Positions 15,797-24,953 of a stretch of DNA of 49,523 bases are shown piece after piece; the first letter of the stretch is position 1; each line of letters begins with the position of its first letter. Where the stretch lies: the NCBI GenBank assembly GCA_016287385.1, contig JAEEWM010000016.1, positions 1-49,523 of the forward strand, written 5' to 3'. Below the pieces are notes generated by a model. That model ran no database searches, was not told where the DNA came from, and saw only the letters and a list, made by a program, of their open reading frames with translations. The stretch comes from Clostridiaceae bacterium (lineage in GTDB: Bacteria > Bacillota > Clostridia > Oscillospirales > Acutalibacteraceae). Made by a program: the position numbers and the translations under genes.

Positions 15797-15872
15797 GGCC
15801 CGCCCGAAGGGATTCGAACCCCCGGTCTTCAGAATCGGAATCTGCTGCGTTATCCAGCTGCGCCACGGGCGG
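15796..15872 (-). tRNA. tRNA-Arg (anticodon CCG)
   Basis: The 77-nt cloverleaf, read on the minus strand, has a 7-bp acceptor stem CCGCCCG / CGGGCGG, discriminator G and an encoded CCA. The D-arm contains AGCTGGATAA, the anticodon loop TTCCGAT gives CCG (reads CGG codons), and the T-loop is TTCGAAT. The T-stem uses two G-U pairs, and the 27-43 pair of the anticodon stem appears mismatched. It is on the same strand as galE, 30 bp after its stop, with a hairpin (15877-15895) between them, so processing from a galE transcript is possible. Confidence 0.93.
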
Positions 15873-15876
15873 ATAT

Positions 15877-15895
15877 CGCCCTCAATTTGAGGGCG
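15877..15895. terminator. Hairpin between galE and tRNA-Arg
   Basis: An 8-bp perfect stem (cgccctca / tgagggcg). On the minus strand no T-run follows, so it may be a processing or weak termination structure rather than a full terminator. Confidence 0.4.
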
Positions 15896-15902
15896 TTTAT
15901 AT

Positions 15903-16916
15903 TCAGTTTTCGTAACCGTTGGGGTTGTTTTTCTGCCAGCGCCAGGTGTCTTCGCACATTTCTTCTATACCGCGTTCCGCTTTCCAGCCGAGCAGCGCCG
16001 CCGCTTTGGAGGCGTCGGCGTAAACCTCATCCGGGTCGCCCGGTCTTCTCGGGTCTATTACGTACGGTATTTCTATGCCGGAAGCTTTTTCAAACGCCGC
16101 GCGAAGCTCAAGCACCGTAGTGCCCTTGCCGGTGCCGAGGTTTATTTCTTCACAGCCGGTGTTTGTAAGCGCCCAGGCGACCGCCTTGACATGACCGACC
16201 GCCAAATCGACGACGTGAATATAATCGCGCACACCCGTACCGTCCGGCGTATTGTAATCGTTGCCGAAAACGTGAAGCTTTTCGAGTCTGCCGACCGCGA
16301 CCTGCGCTATGTACGGCATCAGGTTGTTCGGTATGCCTTTCGGATCCTCGCCGATAGTGCCGCTTTTGTGTGCGCCTATCGGGTTAAAGTAACGAAGCAG
16401 TGCGACCGACCACTCATTGTCCGATATATAAAGGTCGCGCAAAATATGCTCTATAAAAAGCTTGGTTCTGCCGTACGGATTTATCGCGCCGGTGGGCATA
16501 CCTTCCTTAAGCGGCATTTCCTTCGTTACGCCGTAAACCGTGGCAGAGGAGGAAAACACTATTTTTTTAGCGCCGAACTCATTCATAACTTCAATTAAAG
16601 AAATGGTGCTTTCAAGGTTGTTATCATAATACATTATCGGCTTTTTGACTGATTCACCGACCGCCTTGAGCCCGGCAAAATGAATTACCGCCTCAATGCT
16701 GTTTTCGCTGAATACCTTTTTGAGAGCCGACTTGTCACGCACATCGTTTTGATAGAACTTAACATTTTTGCCGGTGATTTTTTCAATTCTTTCAAGCGAC
16801 TTTTTGTTGCTGTTGTCGAGATTATCAATAACTACAATATCATATCCGCCGTTTAACATTTCAACGCAGGTGTGACTGCCGATATATCCGGCGCCGCCCG
16901 TTACGAGTATTGCCAT
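15903..16916 (-). CDS. galE: UDP-glucose 4-epimerase
   Basis: Interconverts UDP-glucose and UDP-galactose in the Leloir pathway and supplies UDP-galactose for surface polysaccharide. The 337-residue short-chain dehydrogenase-like protein has the NAD-binding GGAGYIGSH motif (residues 7-15) and the catalytic YGRTK (YxxxK) near residue 150, with SSSATVYG just before it. Length is normal. No other galactose gene is adjacent, so a housekeeping role in envelope sugar supply is as likely as galactose catabolism. Confidence 0.95.
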   Translation of the reverse strand: MAILVTGGAGYIGSHTCVEMLNGGYDIVVIDNLDNSNKKSLERIEKITGKNVKFYQNDVRDKSALKKVFSENSIEAVIHFAGLKAVGESVKKPIMYYDNNLESTISLIEVMNEFGAKKIVFSSSATVYGVTKEMPLKEGMPTGAINPYGRTKLFIEHILRDLYISDNEWSVALLRYFNPIGAHKSGTIGEDPKGIPNNLMPYIAQVAVGRLEKLHVFGNDYNTPDGTGVRDYIHVVDLAVGHVKAVAWALTNTGCEEINLGTGKGTTVLELRAAFEKASGIEIPYVIDPRRPGDPDEVYADASKAAALLGWKAERGIEEMCEDTWRWQKNNPNGYEN

Positions 16917-16946
16917 ATTACCCCTCCAGAAACCAGATTACCTATA

Positions 16947-16974
16947 ATTATACCTTAACAGACAAAATTGTCAA
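16947..16974 (-). promoter_or_regulatory. Predicted promoter of galE
   Basis: TTGACA (16974-16969) and TATAAT (16952-16947), both perfect, 16 bp apart, about 30 bp before the galE ATG. Confidence 0.75.
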
Positions 16975-17018
16975 GCAAAAAGCATTAAAATTTCTGCGAT
17001 ATTTATATGAAATTTCTA

Positions 17019-17047
17019 TTTACAAATACAAGATGTAGTGTTATAAT
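17019..17047 (+). promoter_or_regulatory. Predicted promoter of nifJ (PFOR)
   Basis: TTTACA (17019-17024) and TATAAT (17042-17047) separated by 17 bp, about 60 bp before the GTG start. This would be a strong constitutive promoter. Confidence 0.7.
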
Positions 17048-17105
17048 CATTTATGTATGGGGTCGCCTCAGCGATTCTAAGATAAATTTTTAGGAGGAAT
17101 TTCAA

Positions 17106-20100
17106 GTGTCCAGAAAATTCAAAACGATGGACGGTAACAATGCCGCCGCTCATGTGGCGTACGCCTTTACTGAGGTTGCCGGTATTTACCCGATAACGCC
17201 GTCCAGTCCTATGGCTGATTATGTTGACCAGTGGTCAGCCCAGGGACTTAAAAACATCTTCGGTACTAAGGTAAACGTTGTTGAGATGCAATCCGAAGCA
17301 GGTGCGGCGGGTACCGTTCACGGCTCTCTTGCCGCCGGTGCTCTTACAACCACCTTTACCGCTTCTCAGGGTCTTTTGCTGATGATTCCGAATATGTACA
17401 AGATAGCGGGCGAGCTGCTTCCGTGCGTGTTCCATGTATCCGCCCGTTGCGTTGCGAGCCACGCTCTCAACATTTTCGGCGACCATTCCGATGTTTACGC
17501 CTGCCGTCAGACCGGCTTTGCCATGCTTGCGGAAACAAATCCGCAGGAGGTTATGGATCTCGGCGCGGTTGCTCATCTCGCTTCCATAAAGGGCAGAGTT
17601 CCGTTTATCAACTTCTTTGACGGTTTCCGTACTTCTCATGAAATCCAGAAAATTCAGGTGTGGGATTACGCCGACCTTAAAGAGATGTGCGATATGGACG
17701 CTGTTGCCGCTTTCCGCAAGCGCGCGCTTAATCCTGAGCATCCCACGATGCGCGGTTCGCATGAAAACGACGATATATTCTTCCAGAACAGAGAGGCGTG
17801 CAACAAGTATTATACCGCGCTTCCCGCTATTGTTGAAGAGTATATGGACAAGGTCAATGCAAAGCTCGGCACTGATTACAAGCTCTTTAACTACTACGGC
17901 GCACCCGACGCGGAGCGTGTAATAATCGCCATGGGCTCTATCTGCGACGTTGCGGAAGAGGTTATAGATTATCTCACCGCCGCCGGTGAAAAAGTAGGTC
18001 TTGTAAAGGTTCGCCTTTACCGTCCGTTCTCGGCTGAAAAGCTGGTAGCCGCAATTCCCGCTACCGCGAAGAAAATAGCCGTTCTTGACAGAACCAAGGA
18101 ACCCGGCGCACTCGGCGAGCCGCTTTATATGGACGTTGTAGGCGCTCTTGCCGCTACCGGCCGCAAGGTTGATACCGTTATCGGCGGACGTTACGGTCTC
18201 GGCTCGAAGGATACTCCGCCCGCAAGCGTATTTGCGGTTTATAAAGAGCTTGCCAAAGACGCTCCGAAGGCGCAGTTTACTATCGGTATAGTCGATGACC
18301 TTACCGGTCTTTCGCTGCCTGAGGAGGAGGCTCCGAACACTGCCGCGGCGGGCACTATCGAGTGCAAATTCTGGGGCCTCGGCGGTGACGGCACGGTCGG
18401 TGCGAACAAGAACTCGATCAAAATCATCGGCGACCATACCGACAAATACGTTCAGGCGTATTTCCAGTATGATTCGAAGAAGACCGGCGGTATCACCGTA
18501 TCGCACCTTCGTTTCGGTGATAAACCCATAAAGAGTCCCTACTATATAAATAAGGCGGACTTTGTTGCCTGCCATAATCCCTCCTATGTAATAAAGGGCT
18601 ATAAAATGGTTAACGACGTTAAGCCCGGCGGCGTATTTCTCATCAACTGCCAGTGGACGCCGGAGGAGCTTGACAAGCATATGCCCGCGGAGGCAAAGCG
18701 CTATATTGCCAAAAACAATATCAAGCTTTACACCGTTAACGCTATTGACCTTGCCGCACAGATAGGTCTCGGTAAACGTACAAATACGATTTTGCAGTCT
18801 GCTTTCTTCGCGCTTGCGGCTGTTCTTCCGCCCGAAGACGCCATTAAGTATATGAAAGAGAAGGCGGAGGCCTCATTCTTAAAGAAGGGCCGCGATATTG
18901 TTGACATGAACTGGAAGGCGATCGACGCCGGCGCTACCGCTTACGTTAAAATCGATGTCCCCGCCGCCTGGGCTGACGCCGAGGATGAGGCAAAGGTTGC
19001 GGCCGGCGAGGATAACACCAAGCTTGAAAAGATGGTTGATACCATCATGAAGCCGGTCGGTCTTATGAACGGTTATGAGCTTCCTGTTTCCGCTTTCAGC
19101 GACCATGCCGACGGTACCTTTGAGCAGGGCGCTTCCGCGTTTGAAAAGCGCGGCGTGGCGGTTATGGTCCCCGAGTGGAACAATACCACATGTATCGGTT
19201 GTAACAAGTGCGCGTTCGTTTGTCCGCATGCTACGATTCGTCCGTACGCTTTGTCGGCAGACGAAAAAGCGGCGGCTCCCGATTGCCTTAAAGTTGCCGA
19301 GAAAGAAAAACTCGTTACCAATAAGGGATATGCCTACACAATGGCTATTTCTCCGCTTGACTGTATGGGATGCGGCGTCTGCGTAGGCGTTTGCCCGACA
19401 GAATCGATCAAAATGGTACCGCAGGAATCACAGCTTGAACAGCAGAAGGCGTTTGACTATTGTGTGGCAAAGGTTGCGGAGAAAGCTGACGTTGCTTCCG
19501 ACGCAAACGTAATTACTTCACAGTTCAAGAAGCCGCTTCTTGAATTCTCGGGCTCTTGCGCCGGCTGTGCCGAAACCTCTTACGCACGTCTTATCACTCA
19601 GTTGTTCGGCGACAGAATGTATATTTCAAACGCTACCGGTTGTTCTTCAATCTGGGGCGGTCCGGCTGCTACAAGTCCGTATACCGTAAACGCCGAGGGT
19701 CACGGTCCCGCCTGGGCTAACTCGCTCTTTGAGGATAACGCCGAGCACGGCTACGGTATGTATCTCGGTCAGCAAGCGATAAGAAACCGCCTTATTGACG
19801 ATGTTAAAGCGATAGCTGAGGGTGACGCGTCGGCTGATGTTAAGGCTGCGGCAAAAGAGTATCTTGATACCGTAAACAACAGCGCGAAGAACGGCGACGC
19901 TTCCAAGGCGCTCGTTGCCGCGCTCAAAGCTGCCGGCGCCGACTGCGATATTTGCCGTGACGTTCTCGAAAACAGCGAATACCTCTCCAAGAAGTCTGTA
20001 TGGATATTCGGCGGCGACGGCTGGGCATATGACATTGGCTTCGGCGGTGTTGACCACGTTCTCGCTTCCGGTAATAACGTAAACATTATGGTATTTGATA

Positions 20101-20648
20101 CCGAGGTTTATTCCAACACCGGCGGTCAGGCGTCAAAGGCTTCAAATATCGGTCAGGTCGCGCAGTTTGCGGCGGCCGGCAAGGCGATAGCAAAGAAGAG
20201 TCTTGCGGAAATCGCGATGTCTTACGGATATATTTACGTAGCACAGATAGCGATGGGCGCCGACCAGAATCAGACGCTTAAAGCTATCAAAGAGGCGGAA
20301 GCGTATGACGGTCCTTCACTTATAATCGGTTATGCACCGTGCGAGATGCACTCCATCAAGGGCGGTATGGTCAACTGCCAGAAGGAAATGAAGCGTGCGG
20401 TTGACTGCGGTTACTGGGATCTCTTCCGTTATAACCCGGCGCTTAAAGCGGAGGGTAAGAACCCGTTCTCGCTTGACAGCAAGCCCGCGACTGCCGATTA
20501 TAAAGAGTTTATACTCGGCGAAGCGCGTTACTCATCACTTACTCGCTCATTCCCCGAGCGTGCCGAAGTGCTCTTTGAGAAAGCGGCTGAAACCGCAAAA
20601 GCGCGCAGAGCTCACCTTGAAAAACTCGTTGAGCTTTACGGTAAATAA
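17106..20648 (+). CDS. nifJ: Pyruvate:ferredoxin (flavodoxin) oxidoreductase
   Basis: Oxidises pyruvate with CoA to acetyl-CoA and CO2, reducing ferredoxin; the central catabolic enzyme of clostridial anaerobes and an electron source for hydrogenase. The single 1180-residue chain has the full domain order: N-terminal pyruvate domain (YPITPSSPMAD), domain II, two ferredoxin-like clusters from about residue 695 (CIGCNKCAFVCP and CMGCGVCVGVCP), and a C-terminal thiamine-diphosphate domain (SCAGCAETSY for the third cluster, GDGWAYDIGFGG for TPP/Mg). The start is GTG at 17106 with AGGAGG at 17092-17097. Monocistronic, with its own promoter and terminator. Confidence 0.97.
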   Translation: MSRKFKTMDGNNAAAHVAYAFTEVAGIYPITPSSPMADYVDQWSAQGLKNIFGTKVNVVEMQSEAGAAGTVHGSLAAGALTTTFTASQGLLLMIPNMYKIAGELLPCVFHVSARCVASHALNIFGDHSDVYACRQTGFAMLAETNPQEVMDLGAVAHLASIKGRVPFINFFDGFRTSHEIQKIQVWDYADLKEMCDMDAVAAFRKRALNPEHPTMRGSHENDDIFFQNREACNKYYTALPAIVEEYMDKVNAKLGTDYKLFNYYGAPDAERVIIAMGSICDVAEEVIDYLTAAGEKVGLVKVRLYRPFSAEKLVAAIPATAKKIAVLDRTKEPGALGEPLYMDVVGALAATGRKVDTVIGGRYGLGSKDTPPASVFAVYKELAKDAPKAQFTIGIVDDLTGLSLPEEEAPNTAAAGTIECKFWGLGGDGTVGANKNSIKIIGDHTDKYVQAYFQYDSKKTGGITVSHLRFGDKPIKSPYYINKADFVACHNPSYVIKGYKMVNDVKPGGVFLINCQWTPEELDKHMPAEAKRYIAKNNIKLYTVNAIDLAAQIGLGKRTNTILQSAFFALAAVLPPEDAIKYMKEKAEASFLKKGRDIVDMNWKAIDAGATAYVKIDVPAAWADAEDEAKVAAGEDNTKLEKMVDTIMKPVGLMNGYELPVSAFSDHADGTFEQGASAFEKRGVAVMVPEWNNTTCIGCNKCAFVCPHATIRPYALSADEKAAAPDCLKVAEKEKLVTNKGYAYTMAISPLDCMGCGVCVGVCPTESIKMVPQESQLEQQKAFDYCVAKVAEKADVASDANVITSQFKKPLLEFSGSCAGCAETSYARLITQLFGDRMYISNATGCSSIWGGPAATSPYTVNAEGHGPAWANSLFEDNAEHGYGMYLGQQAIRNRLIDDVKAIAEGDASADVKAAAKEYLDTVNNSAKNGDASKALVAALKAAGADCDICRDVLENSEYLSKKSVWIFGGDGWAYDIGFGGVDHVLASGNNVNIMVFDTEVYSNTGGQASKASNIGQVAQFAAAGKAIAKKSLAEIAMSYGYIYVAQIAMGADQNQTLKAIKEAEAYDGPSLIIGYAPCEMHSIKGGMVNCQKEMKRAVDCGYWDLFRYNPALKAEGKNPFSLDSKPATADYKEFILGEARYSSLTRSFPERAEVLFEKAAETAKARRAHLEKLVELYGK

Positions 20649-20666
20649 GCAAAAACAAATTAAAAA

Positions 20667-20695
20667 AATAACTGCCTTCGGGCAGTTATTTTTTT
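20667..20695 (+). terminator. Terminator of nifJ
   Basis: A 10-bp stem (aataactgcc / ggcagttatt) with a TTCG tetraloop and a long T-run. Confidence 0.92.
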
Positions 20696-20794
20696 GTGTG
20701 GAGAGGCACTTTTCTTAAAAAATACAATTATCTAAAAAGGCGCGTTTTGCATAGGATGAAAAGGGGGATAGTCCCCACCGAACGGAGGAAAATT

Positions 20795-21004
20795 ATGCGA
20801 CAATATATGATAGTTACGCCTTCTGTGACAAACGCACTTAAAGGGCGGGACGCGTTAAGGCGTATAGGAATTCCCGCACGCATTGAACGCAAAACCCGCC
20901 CGGGCGGATGCGGTTACGGAATAATCACGGGCGCGGATATAAAAAAGGTTGAAAGCGTATTGAACGGCGCTTCCGTAAAGGTACTTGAAATTCTGGATTT
21001 ATAA
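20795..21004 (+). CDS. DUF3343 (putative Se/S carrier-like) protein
   Basis: A 69-residue protein of the DUF3343 family, named by Pfam as a putative selenium/sulfur carrier. The conserved cysteine is C39 in GGCGYGI, which could carry persulfide or perselenide. The start is the ATG at 20795, set by GGAGG at 20784-20788. It lies 82 bp before a cysteine desulfurase-like gene, the partner expected for such a carrier. The function is inferred from family naming and context only. Confidence 0.85.
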   Translation: MRQYMIVTPSVTNALKGRDALRRIGIPARIERKTRPGGCGYGIITGADIKKVESVLNGASVKVLEILDL

Positions 21005-21007
21005 TTT

Positions 21008-21030
21008 GAAGGCGCCCTTGAGGCGCCTTC
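21008..21030 (+). terminator. Hairpin between DUF3343 and desulfurase genes
   Basis: A 9-bp perfect stem (gaaggcgcc / ggcgccttc) right after the DUF3343 stop. The T-run behind it is weak and displaced, so it may only reduce read-through into the next gene. Confidence 0.5.
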
Positions 21031-21086
21031 GCTGACAGTTTTTGAGCTTTTTGCAATAATAAAAACCATCGGAAAGGAGTGAAAAA

Positions 21087-22220
21087 ATGATAAATTTCGA
21101 CAACGCCGCCACGAGTGGAAGAAAGCCGGAAAGGGTGATATCAGCAGTCAACCGCGCGCTTTTGAAGTATTCCGCCAACCCCGGCAGAGGAGGGCACGAT
21201 TTGTCGGTAGAGGCGGCTTCGGCGGTATATTCCGCACGCGAAAAAATCGCCGCCTTTTTCGGCGCTTCGGGTGGCGACAGGGTAATATTCACCGCTAACT
21301 GCACCGCTTCGATAAACTACGTTCTCAAAGGATTTCTGAAACCGGGTGACCACGTCATCATTTCGGACCTTGAACACAACGCGGTTGTGCGGCCGCTCAA
21401 AAAAACCGGAGCGGAATTCAGTATTGCGGCGGTTGATTTGAAAGACGATGAAAAAACAGTTGAAAGTTTTGCTTCGTTGATACGCGACGACACAAAACTG
21501 ATTTTCTGTACCGCCGCATCAAATGTATGCGGCAAAACATTGCCTCTATATGAAATCGGAAAGTTATGCAGGCGCGGAGATATTGCCTTCGGCGTAGACG
21601 CCGCGCAGATGGCGGGCGTAGCGCCGATAGACATGAAAAAATGCGGCATCGATTTTTTGTGCGTTGCTCCGCACAAGGGACTTTACGCGCCTATGGGACT
21701 CGGTATTCTTATCGCGGAACGCGACATCGGCAACACACTTATCGAGGGCGGTACGGGTACAAATTCGCTGAGCGTTTATCAGCCGGATATTATGCCCGAA
21801 CGGTATGAAAGCGGTACGCTGAATGTTCCGGCTATCATCGGCGCGTCAGCCGGAATCGATTTTTTGAATGAGGCGGGTATCGGTGCGTATAAGAGAGAAA
21901 TGAACCATATACGACGGATATACGAAAATCTCGAAAAAATGCCGCATATAGAGCTTTATACGCCGTATATGAACGATGACGCTTATATGCCGGTTCTGGC
22001 GTTTAACGTGAAAAATGCCGATTCACAGCAAGTGGCGGCATATCTCAATAAAAATGGAATCGCAGTACGGGCGGGCTTGCATTGCGCGCCGCTCGCGCAC
22101 CGCAAGCTGCAAACGGTAAACGGCGGTACCGTACGGATAGCGCCGTCGGTATTTACAACGCCCGCAGATGTTTCATACTTGATTAAGACAGTGAAATATA
22201 TAAATATATTAAAAAAGTAG
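21087..22220 (+). CDS. Cysteine desulfurase family aminotransferase (class V)
   Basis: A 377-residue PLP enzyme of the class V aminotransferase fold, close to the SufS/CsdA-like family. It begins INFDNAATS, the usual cofactor-domain start. K197 in APHKGLYAP is the Schiff-base lysine and C333 in AGLHCAPLAH is the active-site cysteine of desulfurases, so both residues needed to take sulfur (or selenium) from cysteine are present. With the DUF3343 protein it likely forms a sulfur/selenium mobilising pair. No iron-sulfur scaffold genes adjoin it, arguing against a general ISC/SUF role. Confidence 0.9.
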   Translation: MINFDNAATSGRKPERVISAVNRALLKYSANPGRGGHDLSVEAASAVYSAREKIAAFFGASGGDRVIFTANCTASINYVLKGFLKPGDHVIISDLEHNAVVRPLKKTGAEFSIAAVDLKDDEKTVESFASLIRDDTKLIFCTAASNVCGKTLPLYEIGKLCRRGDIAFGVDAAQMAGVAPIDMKKCGIDFLCVAPHKGLYAPMGLGILIAERDIGNTLIEGGTGTNSLSVYQPDIMPERYESGTLNVPAIIGASAGIDFLNEAGIGAYKREMNHIRRIYENLEKMPHIELYTPYMNDDAYMPVLAFNVKNADSQQVAAYLNKNGIAVRAGLHCAPLAHRKLQTVNGGTVRIAPSVFTTPADVSYLIKTVKYINILKK

Positions 22221-22249
22221 TTGAATGACGAAAAAAAATATGTTAAAAT
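22221..22249 (+). promoter_or_regulatory. Predicted promoter of cdaA-cdaR
   Basis: TTGAAT (22221-22226) and TAAAAT (22244-22249), 17 bp apart, starting at the stop codon of the previous gene and about 37 bp before the cdaA start. Confidence 0.5.
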
Positions 22250-22285
22250 AACTGTGAATAAGATTCGAGAGCGAGGGAAGTTCGT

Positions 22286-23200
22286 TTGAGTGTGGTTGTT
22301 AACTTTATAGTCGGTCTTTGGAATCAGATAGTTTACGCGGTTTCGAATATAACGGTATTTGACGTTATCGATATCCTGATTATCGCGTTTCTTATCTACA
22401 AGGCCGTACAGTTTTTGCGTGAAACCAGAGCCGGTCAGCTTACCAAGGGTATAATTATCCTGCTGGGGTTGTATCTTGTCGCCCGGTGGTTCAAGCTTAC
22501 GGTGTTGCGTTGGGTTCTGGCGGTCGTGTTCAATTCCGCAATTATAGCCCTCGCGGTAATTTTTCAGCCCGAACTTCGCAGAATGCTCGAACGTATCGGT
22601 CAGTTCAAGGTCGGCTCGGGGCAGTTGCTCAATTCGGAAGAGGAACTTACGAAAATCGCCATTGACAGTATCTGCAAAGCCGCCGGCAATATGAAGGATA
22701 ACAAAATCGGTGCTTTGATAGTTTTTGAACGTGAAACACAGTTGGGCGAAATAATCAATACAGGTACCGTTATTGACGCTAAACCTTCGGTATCAATGGT
22801 ATGCAATGTCTTTTATCCGAAATCGCCTTTGCACGACGGCGCGGTCGTTGTGCGCGACGGTCGCCTTTACGCCGCCGGCTGTATATTGCCGCTTACGCAG
22901 AATAATAATATTTCTTCTCATCTCGGCACACGTCACAGAGCGGCTATCGGTATGACGGAAAATTCAGACGCGGTCGTGCTTGTAGTTTCCGAAGAAACAG
23001 GCAATATATCTATCGCGTGTAACGGAAAAATAGCGCGGAATTATACCGCGGCTACGGCCTACGCTGAGCTTCAGGATAAACTTATAAATTCAAGCGATAA
23101 AGAGAGCCAGATACCGGTATTCTCGCAAATCAAGCGGGTTTTGCCGAAATTCGGCAAGTCGAATAAAAACGGTTCGGAGGGTGAAAACAATGAGAATTAA
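22286..23200 (+). CDS. cdaA: Diadenylate cyclase CdaA
   Basis: Membrane-bound enzyme that makes cyclic di-AMP from two ATP, controlling potassium, osmolyte and wall homeostasis. The 304-residue protein has three N-terminal membrane helices (within about residues 20-95) and a DAC domain with the two catalytic motifs D184-G185-A186 and R216-H217-R218-A219-A220. A flexible, charged C-terminus follows. The likely start is TTG at 22286 behind a GAGGG site; GTG at 22292 is an alternative. Its last codons overlap cdaR. Confidence 0.95.
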   Translation: MSVVVNFIVGLWNQIVYAVSNITVFDVIDILIIAFLIYKAVQFLRETRAGQLTKGIIILLGLYLVARWFKLTVLRWVLAVVFNSAIIALAVIFQPELRRMLERIGQFKVGSGQLLNSEEELTKIAIDSICKAAGNMKDNKIGALIVFERETQLGEIINTGTVIDAKPSVSMVCNVFYPKSPLHDGAVVVRDGRLYAAGCILPLTQNNNISSHLGTRHRAAIGMTENSDAVVLVVSEETGNISIACNGKIARNYTAATAYAELQDKLINSSDKESQIPVFSQIKRVLPKFGKSNKNGSEGENNEN

Positions 23201-24518
23201 GATGCCCTTCAAATTGAAAATCAGCAGAATTTTTTCAAACAAAAAGTTCGTAATTGTCTTTTCGCTTGTTTTATCATTTGCAATATGGATTTCGGTAATG
23301 GTAAACCAAAATCCGATCAGTGATAAAAAATTTACCGACGTTACCGCGACGATCTCTATAGAAAACACCGTTGTCAGCCAGTTGGGTCTCGGTGTTGTCA
23401 CGGATGTTTCAACCAAGAATTTTACCGTTACGCTCAGCGGGCCGAACTATATTGTCAGCAGCCTCTCAAAAAACGATTTCTACCTTTCGGTAGATGTTTC
23501 GGACGTTACGTCCGCGGGCACATACGCGCTTCAGGTGCACGGCAACCGCAACAGCAGCGTCACGGGGTACACTTTCAAGTCTATAACACCGTCAACCGTT
23601 AACGTAAGATTTGATTATATGGATACAAAAGAGTTTACGATTAAGCCGAAGCTTGTCGGCGCAAGCGCGGCGGACGGTCTTGTGGCGGAAGATCCTGTGG
23701 TTACGAATACCGACCAGAGTACGCTTACCGTAAAGGGTCCGCGTGCCACTATAGATAAGATTTTTTACGCGGAGTCTTACGCCGAGGTCAACGAAACGCT
23801 TTCTGCCACGGCTACGTTTGATTCCTATGTGATTCTCAAAGATAAAGACGGCGAAGTGCTCTACCGCTTTACGCCGGAAGGCAGCGTTGTTGACGGCGAG
23901 GGCAGACTGGTTACAGACAGTTATTTGACGCTCAGTTTCAAATCGCTTAAAGTTACACAGCCGATATCCAAAAAGGCGACCTTGCCGGTAGTCGCGGCGT
24001 TTACCAATATGCCGGAAGGCATGAACGAGGATGATATCGATTACTCTATTGATATAAGCGAGGTTACTGTAATCGGTACGCCTGACGTTGTCGACAGTAT
24101 GGAGGAAGTGATTCTCGCGCCGATAGATTTGACCCGTGTTTCACGTTCTTCAAACGTATTTGAGGTTTCCGCGGCGCTGAAAGACGGAGTGAAGCTTGCG
24201 GAAAAAATCGAATTCTTTACCGTTACGGTCGATTTGTCCGATTACAGCGAGAGAACGTTTAATCTCAGCAAAGATCAGGTTAAATACAAAGGTCTTGATT
24301 CAAAGTATGCCGCCTCGCTTGATAAGAGTATTAAAAACGTTACGATTTGCGGTAAAAAAGACGTGATCGAACATCTTAGTTCTTCCGACTTGTACACGTT
24401 GGTTGATTTGAGCGATAAGACACCCGGTAAATATACTCTGGAAGTAGTGTTTACATCCGATTTGTACAGTGGCATATGGCAGGTCGGAAAGTCTACGATA
24501 GACGTTACCATAAAATAA
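23190..24518 (+). CDS. cdaR: YbbR-domain protein CdaR (CdaA regulator)
   Basis: Extracytoplasmic partner of CdaA that modulates diadenylate cyclase activity. The 442-residue protein has a single N-terminal membrane anchor (about residues 10-35) and then four beta-rich YbbR repeats, each starting with a VxxTVxxP-like strand. The start is the ATG at 23190, with GGAGG at 23176-23180; an in-frame GTG at 23181 touches the ribosome site and is unlikely. It overlaps cdaA by 11 bp. The usual third member glmM does not follow. Confidence 0.92.
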   Translation: MRIKMPFKLKISRIFSNKKFVIVFSLVLSFAIWISVMVNQNPISDKKFTDVTATISIENTVVSQLGLGVVTDVSTKNFTVTLSGPNYIVSSLSKNDFYLSVDVSDVTSAGTYALQVHGNRNSSVTGYTFKSITPSTVNVRFDYMDTKEFTIKPKLVGASAADGLVAEDPVVTNTDQSTLTVKGPRATIDKIFYAESYAEVNETLSATATFDSYVILKDKDGEVLYRFTPEGSVVDGEGRLVTDSYLTLSFKSLKVTQPISKKATLPVVAAFTNMPEGMNEDDIDYSIDISEVTVIGTPDVVDSMEEVILAPIDLTRVSRSSNVFEVSAALKDGVKLAEKIEFFTVTVDLSDYSERTFNLSKDQVKYKGLDSKYAASLDKSIKNVTICGKKDVIEHLSSSDLYTLVDLSDKTPGKYTLEVVFTSDLYSGIWQVGKSTIDVTIK

Positions 24519-24539
24519 ACGGAATCCTGTGTTTTTTAA

Positions 24540-24582
24540 CAAATACCGCCTTTTTGCATATTATGTGATGAGGTGGTATTTG
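24540..24582 (+). promoter_or_regulatory. Predicted SD-sequestering hairpin
   Basis: caaataccgcc (24540-24550) can pair with ggtggtatttg (24572-24582) through 11 bp with one G-U pair, around a 21-nt loop. The right arm contains the AGGTGG ribosome site and the first base of the GTG start of the next gene, so folding would hide the translation start. Confidence 0.5.
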
Positions 24583-24953
24583 TGATAGAAGCCGTATTAT
24601 TTACCGCGATAACAGTATTTGCCGCTCTCGGGCTTTGCGATATCATTCATATTATCAGGGCGGCGTTTCTTATGCCGGATGTAAAGCCCAAAAGCTTTAC
24701 GGTCCTGTTTTTGAAACGCGGTCATGCCGCCGACCAGTTGCGCTGTTTTTCGGAAAAACTCCGTTGGTACGGCGGTGAATTCTGCGACGGCATCGCGGCG
24801 ATTACGGATGAACTTGACAGCATAGAGACCGCAACCTGCGAAAGGTATTGTTACGGCTCGGATATACGGCTGATGACTTCCGAAAACATCAGCGCGCTAT
24901 TAGACGGTTTTGGAATCGGAGAAACGGATGAAAAACAGTATGACGGCGGATGA
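24582..24953 (+). CDS. Small membrane-anchored protein, unknown
   Basis: A 123-residue protein with one N-terminal hydrophobic helix (about residues 1-28) and a soluble cytoplasmic domain rich in Cys. I do not recognise a family. The start at GTG 24582 is chosen because AGGTGG (24571-24576) is correctly placed; GTG at 24573 would lie inside it. It overlaps the start of recD2 by 26 bp and so is very likely coupled to it. The overlap and normal codon use support a real gene, but function is open. Confidence 0.65.
   Translation: MIEAVLFTAITVFAALGLCDIIHIIRAAFLMPDVKPKSFTVLFLKRGHAADQLRCFSEKLRWYGGEFCDGIAAITDELDSIETATCERYCYGSDIRLMTSENISALLDGFGIGETDEKQYDGG

Noticed and set aside
17235-18680. A 481-codon open frame antisense to the PFOR gene
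   Set aside because: It is a shadow of strongly biased codon use in nifJ; no ribosome site, no recognisable domain, no promoter.
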